Of a stretch of 26,982 nucleotides of DNA, positions 21,300-26,982 are shown piece by piece (position 1 is the first letter of the stretch; each line of letters begins with the position of its first letter). Both the position numbers and the translations under genes were made by a program. Under the pieces are notes generated by a model. That model was given only the letters and a program-made list of their open reading frames with translations. It did not search any database and was not told the origin of the DNA. Origin of the DNA: a virus; IMG/VR virus record IMGVR_UViG_3300024348_001719, positions 1 to 26,982 of that record; one strand, 5' to 3'.

Positions 21300-22506
21300 A
21301 GTCTTTATACCTGTAATAACCTTTGTCAAAATCTACTTGAACCAAGAAGTCTCCCATAAACCCATTACGATTCTTACGGAAAACACATTCAATAATATCA
21401 CTATTAGTTGCACGACCTAGGGCCATAACCCAGTCAGCATCATAAGCAATCTGTCTAGACCAAGCAGTTTGTCCAAGTGTTGGAGGACTTGACAGATCTT
21501 TTACATCATCTGGTGTTGCAGATGAGATAGCAATAATAGGTACTTCTTCACCGATAGACATTAGTTTAAGTTCTCTTGAAAGGTTTTTCATTCGTACCGT
21601 TTCAGAATCAGCCTTTTGGTTTGGAGACATAAGTTGCAGGTAATCAACAACAACAAAATCTGGACGGTACTGATCAATCTTTCCACGAATAACAGAAGGA
21701 GTTACTTCTCCACCACTATCATTTGAGATAATATGAAATTCTGGACGACCAGCAACCTTATCAGAATGCCACTTCTTAAGCATATCAAGTTCAACTTCTC
21801 CATTAGATAATTTTCTGTGTGACCAAAGACCTTCACCCATAATTGCAAAAATACGATTACGAACTTCTGTTTCAGACATTTCAAGAGAAATAATAAGTGG
21901 TGACTTACCTTGCTTCCATGCTTGAACTGCAAAGTATAGAGCCATCCAAGACTTACCAATTCCTGGATAAGCAAGGAATACTCCCAACTGTCCTGGCATA
22001 ATTCCAGATGGAAGATAATTATCAAATCCTGGAAGGTTTGTTTTAATTCCTAATTGACCATTTTCTTTTTGTTTCTGAACCATTTCAAAATATGCAACAG
22101 CAGAATCAAGATCTGTTGCATCAATATCACGAATAGCAGATGTATTCTTTTTTAACTCAGAAGTCTTTGTAATTAAATGTTCAAGGGCTTCTCCGCCATT
22201 ACCGCTCTGAACTTCTCCTGCAGCATTACGTAAAATGTCTTTTAGGCTATCATTAAGATATTCGGTTTGCAATTCTGCAAGGTGGTGTTTTGTTGCTCCA
22301 ATTCCAGCAACAGGCTCAAAGTCTCTAAACTTTTCTGTAACTAGGTCTGCTGGTGGGAGGCATTGATTGTTTTCAGAATATAAACGAATAAAGTTCCAAA
22401 CATCGCTGTGTGTTCTTAATAGTGTTTCAACATTTGCTTGAAGTAGTACGTGAATTTGTTTATCTTGTAATACTGCAGAAATTAACTTTGCTTCTGTATT
22501 ATTCAC
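21286..22506 (-). CDS. DnaB-like replicative helicase
   Basis: A hexameric RecA-fold helicase that unwinds the fork. The N-terminal domain (1-130) is helical. The motor has Walker A YPGIGKS at 180-186, catalytic Glu209 in ISLEMSE, Walker B VVVDYLQL with Asp288, the following SRELK motif near 309, and an arginine-finger-like region late in the protein (FRKNRNG). Length is 406 residues, typical for phage DnaB. It starts with GTG at 22506, with AAAGGAG seven bases upstream, and overlaps the previous gene by 8 bases. Primase follows directly. Confidence 0.93.
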   Translation of the reverse strand: MNNTEAKLISAVLQDKQIHVLLQANVETLLRTHSDVWNFIRLYSENNQCLPPADLVTEKFRDFEPVAGIGATKHHLAELQTEYLNDSLKDILRNAAGEVQSGNGGEALEHLITKTSELKKNTSAIRDIDATDLDSAVAYFEMVQKQKENGQLGIKTNLPGFDNYLPSGIMPGQLGVFLAYPGIGKSWMALYFAVQAWKQGKSPLIISLEMSETEVRNRIFAIMGEGLWSHRKLSNGEVELDMLKKWHSDKVAGRPEFHIISNDSGGEVTPSVIRGKIDQYRPDFVVVDYLQLMSPNQKADSETVRMKNLSRELKLMSIGEEVPIIAISSATPDDVKDLSSPPTLGQTAWSRQIAYDADWVMALGRATNSDIIECVFRKNRNGFMGDFLVQVDFDKGYYRYKDYEDK

Positions 22507-22807
22507 CTAACCACTCCTTTGCTAATTTTCTACGTTCTTGACGTTCTTTTTTGTCTTGCTCTACTTCGGCTTTACCATTAATAATTTTTTCTGCATTGTA
22601 TGCAAAGTAATTCCATGATGGGTCTTGTGCAATACTGAAGTAGTATTCAAGAATATCATAGCACTGAGCAATACCATATGATTCTACAAGGGCATCAGCA
22701 GCCCACTGTTCAACGTTTAGATTCATGTTAGACTTCTGCTCATACCGTTGCAAGTAAAACTTGTTAAACCTACTGAGCAAAGCCATTCGGTCTTTGCGCT
22801 CAGCCAT
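22499..22807 (-). CDS. Small helical protein before helicase (possible loader)
   Basis: A 102-residue helical, charged protein: RFNKFYLQRYEQ near 13-24, ADALVESYGIAQCYDILEYY near 37-56, and a basic C-terminus with KKERQERRKLAKEWLGE. No motif identifies it. Its place immediately before the helicase gene, with overlapping ends, is where phage helicase loaders often lie, and its helical, basic nature would suit that. Treat this as a position-based guess. ATG shares one base with the stop before it (TAATG). Confidence 0.7.
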   Translation of the reverse strand: MAERKDRMALLSRFNKFYLQRYEQKSNMNLNVEQWAADALVESYGIAQCYDILEYYFSIAQDPSWNYFAYNAEKIINGKAEVEQDKKERQERRKLAKEWLGE

Positions 22808-23013
22808 TAATCTGAGATTTCAGATTTTGCTTCTTGAATTTTTTCTGTAAGTTTATCTTCTACAAATTTATAGACACGACCAAAAGCCTCATCTATGTTT
22901 TCGCCATCACGCTTTGAATCTACAATTCCTAAATCAAGGCGTAGTGATTGAAAATTTCCTAGATTAAGTGTATATCCAAGTGTTACAGATACCTTTGTGT
23001 TATCGTTTTCCAT
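22807..23013 (-). CDS. Small phage protein of unknown function
   Basis: A 68-residue protein starting MENDNTKVSVTLGYTLNLG. A beta-rich first half (SVTLGYT, LRLDLGIVD) is followed by a helix (DEAFGRVYKFVEDKLTEKI) and an acidic tail. The pattern of a two-strand start followed by DGExxxxAFxRVYxFVE is one I recall in small actinobacteriophage proteins near replication genes, without known function. The ATG at 23013 has GGGTGG just upstream; the earlier in-frame ATG at 23028 has no ribosome binding site. Confidence 0.72.
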   Translation of the reverse strand: MENDNTKVSVTLGYTLNLGNFQSLRLDLGIVDSKRDGENIDEAFGRVYKFVEDKLTEKIQEAKSEISD

Positions 23014-23031
23014 TATCCACCCATTCAATAA

Positions 23032-23574
23032 TTAAATAGACTCACTCCACACTGGAATGTATCGCCCATCTTCTGTCTTCGTATATGTAAGTATACCGTC
23101 TCCCATTCGCCTTGTCAACTCTTGGCTTGTAGGAGTCATGTTATTTGTTATTAATTTATCTTTTCTTGGTTGTCCAATATGTATAGTTGCAAGTATAGCA
23201 CAAATCTCTTTAACGTGGTCTTCTGAATAATAAGATCTAATTTGCCATCCCGTTTTTCCATCAATGCTTGATCCAACTGGAGGAGGTATGACTCCTCGTT
23301 TTATTAATCTTGGCATATACTTTCTATGACGATTAACTAACTTAGCAGTCTCTGCAACAGTATATGCTTTCTTTCTATTTCTTCTAAAGTCAGAACGTAA
23401 ACAAGTTTCTAATCTGTCTTTGTTAATATTATAAACAGTTACCATTCCTGTTGATCTAGAACTATGATGAAGTCTTACTAAGTCTCCATTAAGAAACCAT
23501 ATTTTTTTACCGCCAGGAATTACAGGTTCGCTATTATATGCTTCGCTCTGAATTTTTCCTTTTGCAGTAACCAT
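23032..23574 (-). CDS. Winged helix-turn-helix DNA-binding protein
   Basis: A 180-residue protein. The middle (about 70-120) reads as a MerR/excisionase-like winged HTH: YTVAETAKLVNRHRKYMPRL is a helix-turn-helix, IKRGVIPPPVG a turn and wing, and WQIRSYYSEDHVKEICAIL a following helix. The N-terminal part (FLNGDLVRLHHSSRSTGMVTVYNI) looks like a small beta domain with basic residues. It probably regulates transcription or replication start; its gene stands at the switch from tail genes to replication genes, which suits a regulator. GGAGGG is three bases from the ATG. It overlaps the zinc ribbon gene by 55 bases. Confidence 0.78.
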   Translation of the reverse strand: MVTAKGKIQSEAYNSEPVIPGGKKIWFLNGDLVRLHHSSRSTGMVTVYNINKDRLETCLRSDFRRNRKKAYTVAETAKLVNRHRKYMPRLIKRGVIPPPVGSSIDGKTGWQIRSYYSEDHVKEICAILATIHIGQPRKDKLITNNMTPTSQELTRRMGDGILTYTKTEDGRYIPVWSESI

Positions 23575-23708
23575 TTTCCCTCCACAGATTCGCTAGGTGG
23601 ATGATAAAATTTTCTATTTCCACACTTTACACAATATGTTTCTAAGTGATCTATGTTTGAATGTATCCTATCAACAAACATTTTTCCTTCGCATCTTTTA
23701 CATATCAT
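23520..23708 (-). CDS. Small zinc ribbon protein
   Basis: A 62-residue protein with CKRC at 3-6 and CVKC at about 26-29, a classical zinc ribbon, then a basic end. The ATG at 23708 lies one base after the stop of the tail-type gene; a longer reading into that gene is an out-of-frame artefact. The last 55 bases overlap the HTH gene in another frame, so the pair may act together. A small transcription or replication factor is likely. Confidence 0.7.
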   Translation of the reverse strand: MICKRCEGKMFVDRIHSNIDHLETYCVKCGNRKFYHPPSESVEGKWLLQKEKFRAKHIIANL

Positions 23709-23709
23709 A

Positions 23710-24150
23710 CTAGTTTGGTATACCAATTGCAATAACATTAACAGCAACTGATGCTGTTCCAGAAGTACCAAACTTTACGATAAATTGAACTTCTGAAGTT
23801 GTTATAGAAGTTATTACAACGCTTGTATTTGATCCAGCAGTTGTACCGCTTATGTTTACAATTGATGCCGTAGCAATTGGAGGAAACTTAAAGTTAGAAA
23901 ATGTTACAGAGTAAGTTTTTTCTTGCCCCGCAGTTACCGTTTCATTGTTTGCAATTGACTTATATTTTCCAACAAATTTTGTATCTGAAGTCTTTAGACT
24001 TTTCTTTTCTGCTCCAACTACGTCAACATCTGTATAGTTATATGTTGCATCAGAAATAGAAGTAGATAGGTCATTCACTGCCTCTGCTAACTGATAAATA
24101 TATGTAACATCAAGAGGTTGCCCTCTTTCTGGTAGTGGTACTTTTGCCAT
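23710..24150 (-). CDS. Putative minor tail or virion protein
   Basis: 146 residues. The N-terminus MAKVPLPERGQPLDVTYIYQ with a short helix (LAEAVNDLSTSIS) is followed by beta-rich sequence (EKTYSVTFSNFKFPPIATAS, then VQFIVKFGTSGTASVAVNVI) typical of phage decoration or fibre proteins. A proline-leading N-terminal segment with a helix could be the virion-attachment part and the beta domain the tip. AGGAGG upstream of the ATG is strong. It is the last gene of the tail-type cluster. No enzyme motif. Confidence 0.7.
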   Translation of the reverse strand: MAKVPLPERGQPLDVTYIYQLAEAVNDLSTSISDATYNYTDVDVVGAEKKSLKTSDTKFVGKYKSIANNETVTAGQEKTYSVTFSNFKFPPIATASIVNISGTTAGSNTSVVITSITTSEVQFIVKFGTSGTASVAVNVIAIGIPN

Positions 24151-24168
24151 TTTATTCCTCCTATTAGA

Positions 24169-24594
24169 TTATATCAAAGATTGTGATCCAGAATCAAAGA
24201 TTCCTAATCCCGCTTTTATTTCTTTTTTAGATGATACTAACTGTATTTTTACTCTAACTGTTGTTGTTCCTTCATTTAAAAAAGAATATGAATGAACTGA
24301 TGATGTGCCATGCCAATAAAAGGCATTGCTGTCAAAACTAACAAATATATCATATGCTGGGTGAAGATTTTCATTTCCCCAAACTGCTGTAATTATTTGC
24401 TCATTTATTGAAAGTGCTCCGCTTGTACCAATAACACTAGATCCACTAGAATTATAGATTGGGGACCAATGAGATGTTCTGTTTTTATCTTCAGAGATAA
24501 CCCTATATCTTGTATTATATTTTAAAGTATTATGGTCAACTGGTGGCAATGCTGATTTTAAAATTCTTGTTTTTTTAATATTTGCATCAGCCAT
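24169..24594 (-). CDS. Putative minor tail protein
   Basis: 141 residues, beta-rich, with YRVISEDKNRTSHWSPIY near 28-45, LSINEQIITAVWGNENLHPAYDIFV and GTTTVRVKIQLVSS near 108-121. Such repeated beta strands suit a fibronectin-like or baseplate accessory domain. Its ATG shares one base with the previous stop (TAATG). The call depends on neighbours and composition. Confidence 0.65.
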   Translation of the reverse strand: MADANIKKTRILKSALPPVDHNTLKYNTRYRVISEDKNRTSHWSPIYNSSGSSVIGTSGALSINEQIITAVWGNENLHPAYDIFVSFDSNAFYWHGTSSVHSYSFLNEGTTTVRVKIQLVSSKKEIKAGLGIFDSGSQSLI

Positions 24595-25748
24595 TATGTT
24601 ACACCAATAGAAAATCTAAATTCAATATAATTGCTTGTATTTGGTGACTTAATGATAGTTGCAGAAGTGTCATTTTTAATAACAGAATAACCAGTCAAAC
24701 CGTAAAGTGGATTTGTTGTTGCAATATTTTCAAGTCTTAATGCATCTAGTGCAATATAATAATCAGATGAAGGAAGTGGTCCTCCACTAATTCCAGTATC
24801 AATAACGCAAGCATAAATCTTAACAACGGTAACTGCTTCCCATGTAAAGTTTTGAGTTGTATAAAGTTCTTGTAGTTGTTTTTTTACCACAAAATATCTA
24901 TTTGTTTCAAAATCGTATCCATCAAAACCATTTTCAATGTCAACTTCAAACCTTGCATAAACATCTGGATTTGTAACATCTGTACCTGCAAAATCAATTA
25001 ATATTCTAATTGTGTCTGGAACTGCTACAGAATCACCATCTTTATTAACTAAAGAAAATGCAAACCTTAATTCATCTGTTGGAGAGTTTTTAGAAAAATT
25101 AACATTTGGTGCAGTTAAGTGTATATGATTTGATCCAGCCTCAATAACAATATTATCAACTCCACCAGAACCACCACCATCTAAGGTTAAATCTGAATCA
25201 TCTCCTTGAATTAATATTGTGTTATTTAAAAACCTTGCACGTTCATATCTTTCAAGACGATTTGTTTTATAAAATATAGAATTGTCTGCATTTGTTTGAA
25301 ATACACCATTTATTGCAATAACATTATCATCTTCTGGATCATCTAAAGGTGATGATATTGTTGGTATTGCTGTTGCTGCAGAAGCGGTATGATGAACCCA
25401 GGTCTCTCCCTGTGCAAAAGAAAATACAGTCTTACTATCGTTAGCACCAGCAGATGGGTTTGATCCTGCAGAGTATAGCCCTACCTCTGTTATTTCATAT
25501 CTTTCTTCTGTTGGTAGTTCTGCGGTAAGTACAATTTTATCAATACCGTTTTCATTTATAAATCCTCTAGAAGAGATAGGAACTCTAAACATTTCAAAAT
25601 CTAGGTTTGTTTTTGTTGCAAAGTCGTCTGCAACATCTTCTGTCTGTAACGGTTGCGGTCCACAGCCAATTGCAAGGTATGAGGCATAGGCAGGGGCCTG
25701 ACCAAGCATATACTTTCCAATTATGCTCTTACCCTTATTAGTTATCAT
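24594..25748 (-). CDS. Tail-fibre or baseplate-type protein
   Basis: 384 residues. The N-terminus (NKGKSIIGKYMLGQAPAYAS, then YLAIGCGPQPL and YEITEVGLYS near 83-92) resembles the start of phage tail-collar or fibre proteins that bind the baseplate. A central beta domain follows a Gly-rich hinge (LTLDGGGSGGVDN near 186-198), and the C-terminal part (about 200-384) reads like a carbohydrate-binding or jelly-roll fold (IRILIDFAGTDVTNP, YYIALDALRLENI). That order, attachment then hinge then beta domain, fits a receptor-binding protein. It overlaps both neighbours by one to four bases. Confidence 0.72.
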   Translation of the reverse strand: MITNKGKSIIGKYMLGQAPAYASYLAIGCGPQPLQTEDVADDFATKTNLDFEMFRVPISSRGFINENGIDKIVLTAELPTEERYEITEVGLYSAGSNPSAGANDSKTVFSFAQGETWVHHTASAATAIPTISSPLDDPEDDNVIAINGVFQTNADNSIFYKTNRLERYERARFLNNTILIQGDDSDLTLDGGGSGGVDNIVIEAGSNHIHLTAPNVNFSKNSPTDELRFAFSLVNKDGDSVAVPDTIRILIDFAGTDVTNPDVYARFEVDIENGFDGYDFETNRYFVVKKQLQELYTTQNFTWEAVTVVKIYACVIDTGISGGPLPSSDYYIALDALRLENIATTNPLYGLTGYSVIKNDTSATIIKSPNTSNYIEFRFSIGVT

Positions 25749-26260
25749 GACGTGGTTGCTCCAAAGTTCGCTTCATATATTGTACCATTTATGGCGATTT
25801 GAATCTCTATTTGTTCATCATTATTCATATTAACAGTCTCAATAATTAAGTCACCAGTTTCTTCTTCAATATAAACATTCTCACCATTAGGACCATTTCC
25901 TTCAAGAGGGACCTTTTCTTCAAACTTAATTGAAAAGTTAGCAAAATAGGTATCAGAAGTTGACTGTAGTCTTAAAATATTATTTGGGTTGTATCTTTGC
26001 TGGACTAAGCCCAGATTTTTAATTGGCGAATAGGAAACTCTTTGACCATTTATAATGTCGTTTCTAGAAACACTTAGTAATTCATGACCACCAATATCTT
26101 CAAATATTAAGTCTGTCATAATCTCTACAGACATAGATTGATCATCAAAAAGAACAGTATCTATTGAGGCAGTCTTAGTTGGTGCAGGAGAATAGGCTGA
26201 AACAACTGTTGCGTTTGAAGGAGTTTGTGGAACTGGAGATACTGTCACTTTATACCTCAC
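25745..26260 (-). CDS. Putative tail-associated structural protein
   Basis: 171 residues, beginning at GTG 26260 inside the end of the upstream tail gene. Beta-rich with no enzyme motif: VEIMTDLIFEDIGGHELLSV near 46-65, YSPIKNLGLVQQRYNPNNIL near 77-96, and an end rich in acidic and Asn residues (EEETGDLIIETVNMNNDEQ). No function can be read off; tail or baseplate assembly is inferred from neighbours. Confidence 0.68.
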   Translation of the reverse strand: MRYKVTVSPVPQTPSNATVVSAYSPAPTKTASIDTVLFDDQSMSVEIMTDLIFEDIGGHELLSVSRNDIINGQRVSYSPIKNLGLVQQRYNPNNILRLQSTSDTYFANFSIKFEEKVPLEGNGPNGENVYIEEETGDLIIETVNMNNDEQIEIQIAINGTIYEANFGATTS

Positions 26261-26982
26261 TCAAATAAATTGTCATTGTTGGGCCACTTTCTGATCTTTG
26301 ATATTCTATATTATAAACTACAAACCTAGAAGAATCTTTAGAAACTAACTCTAAACCAGATGAATCTTTATAGTCTATAGTTACAATGTCGCCAAGTTGT
26401 AATGTTGGAATGCTAAATATGTTCATACCAACAGATTTTTTAGGTACCATTAATTTATTAATAATCCAGTTCATCATTGCATCTGCATCATCTTGTGTCT
26501 GTATATACGGACTATCAATACTAAACTCATTCTTACCGTATGTCAATCTACTTAATTTTATTTCATCGTACCTTGATTTTTCAACCAGGTTAGAATAAGT
26601 TGATGTGTTTCCAAGTAGTTCTGGATCAGATAGATTGCCACGCTTCTTAAAGAATTCATCTACAGTTAGTTCATGCGTTGTATCTTGTGTAAATGTGACT
26701 CCTTGAATTCTTAAAAAATTTCCAGTTGTTTCATCTAGATTTAATGCTTTATCTGTTGAATTAAATATTAAAAATTCTGCACCGTATGAGTCTGCATAAA
26801 ATCCAGAAGTTGTGTATCCCTTTATATTATTAAAGGTTGGTGAAAGTTTTGCATAAAGTGCTGGGTATGCACGATCATACTTAATGTCAAAGTATGCACA
26901 TTCACGCATAATAGATCCAAACTCTTCAAAATAAAGATTATACTTTGGTGGCTGTTGAGCACTAATTCCAGATAGGTAGGTT
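26250..26982 (-). CDS. Minor tail/baseplate protein (5' end outside window)
   Basis: The reading frame is open from the right edge, so the ATG at 26909 is internal and the visible 243 residues are a C-terminal part. It runs YLSGISAQQPPKYNLYFEEF, then MRECAYFDIKYDRAYPALYA, TLQLGDIVTIDYKDSSG and, near the end, RFVVYNIEYQRSESGPTMTI. The layout of a REV-Y-DIKYD segment, an LGDxVTIDY segment and a final Y-R-S-GP-MT strand is one I associate with siphovirus minor tail or baseplate hub proteins. It ends 11 bases inside the next gene. Confidence 0.75.
   Translation of the reverse strand, partial: TYLSGISAQQPPKYNLYFEEFGSIMRECAYFDIKYDRAYPALYAKLSPTFNNIKGYTTSGFYADSYGAEFLIFNSTDKALNLDETTGNFLRIQGVTFTQDTTHELTVDEFFKKRGNLSDPELLGNTSTYSNLVEKSRYDEIKLSRLTYGKNEFSIDSPYIQTQDDADAMMNWIINKLMVPKKSVGMNIFSIPTLQLGDIVTIDYKDSSGLELVSKDSSRFVVYNIEYQRSESGPTMTIYLSEV

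Noticed and set aside
23709-23771. N-terminal extension of the zinc ribbon protein to 83 residues
   Set aside because: The extension is an out-of-frame reading of the upstream tail gene; the ATG at 23708 follows that gene's stop.

Overview
The window looks like a stretch of an AT-rich tailed double-stranded DNA phage, most likely infecting an actinobacterium. The evidence for a phage is a terminase large/small pair, a full set of replication and recombination genes, minor tail-type genes, holin-like membrane proteins and many tiny overlapping genes. A PHP-domain DnaE polymerase, GTG/TTG starts and extended -10 promoters are compatible with actinobacterial phages. Secreted Ala/Thr/Val-rich surface proteins point, by memory of the family only, to low-GC freshwater actinobacteria. 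Every gene and the one tRNA lie on the minus strand, so transcription runs from the right edge to the left edge. Many genes overlap their neighbours by 1 to 20 bases.

In the direction of transcription: (1) 26982-23710, minor tail or baseplate-type structural genes, the first cut by the window edge. (2) 23708-19375, a zinc ribbon, a winged-HTH protein, two small unknowns, DnaB-like helicase, CHC2/TOPRIM primase, a membrane protein and an ssDNA-binding protein. (3) 19373-12647, DnaE polymerase, a RecA-like recombinase with an altered P-loop, a putative PD-(D/E)XK resolvase, a Cas4/AddB-like iron-sulfur nuclease, zinc proteins and a RuvC-like resolvase. (4) 12647-11322, an unknown gene, three micro-genes in a stretch that otherwise looks empty, and a DUF3310 protein. 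(5) 11332-9031, terminase small and large subunits. (6) 8989-2845, two secreted surface proteins (368 and about 907 residues), two small membrane proteins (holin-like), a proteasome-beta/HslV-like protease, a small acidic protein and a secreted subtilisin-like protease. (7) 2837-1, tRNA-Asn, an SGNH-type hydrolase, a NodU/CmcH-type carbamoyltransferase and a small heat-shock protein cut by the left edge.

Most unusual is the module from 8989 to 2845. A phage devotes about 5 kb to three signal-peptide proteins, one of them a large repeat-rich adhesin-like protein that probably starts at an ATT codon, alongside holin-like genes and an intracellular threonine protease. The leader of the threonine protease gene contains a promoter flanked by a sequence complementary to its own ribosome binding site. 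This layout could silence read-through mRNA and allow translation only of mRNA started at the local promoter. The role of the surface proteins (envelope remodelling, exclusion of other phages, aggregation of hosts, or lysis) is not decided by sequence. All function calls come from motif recognition by eye, with no database search.
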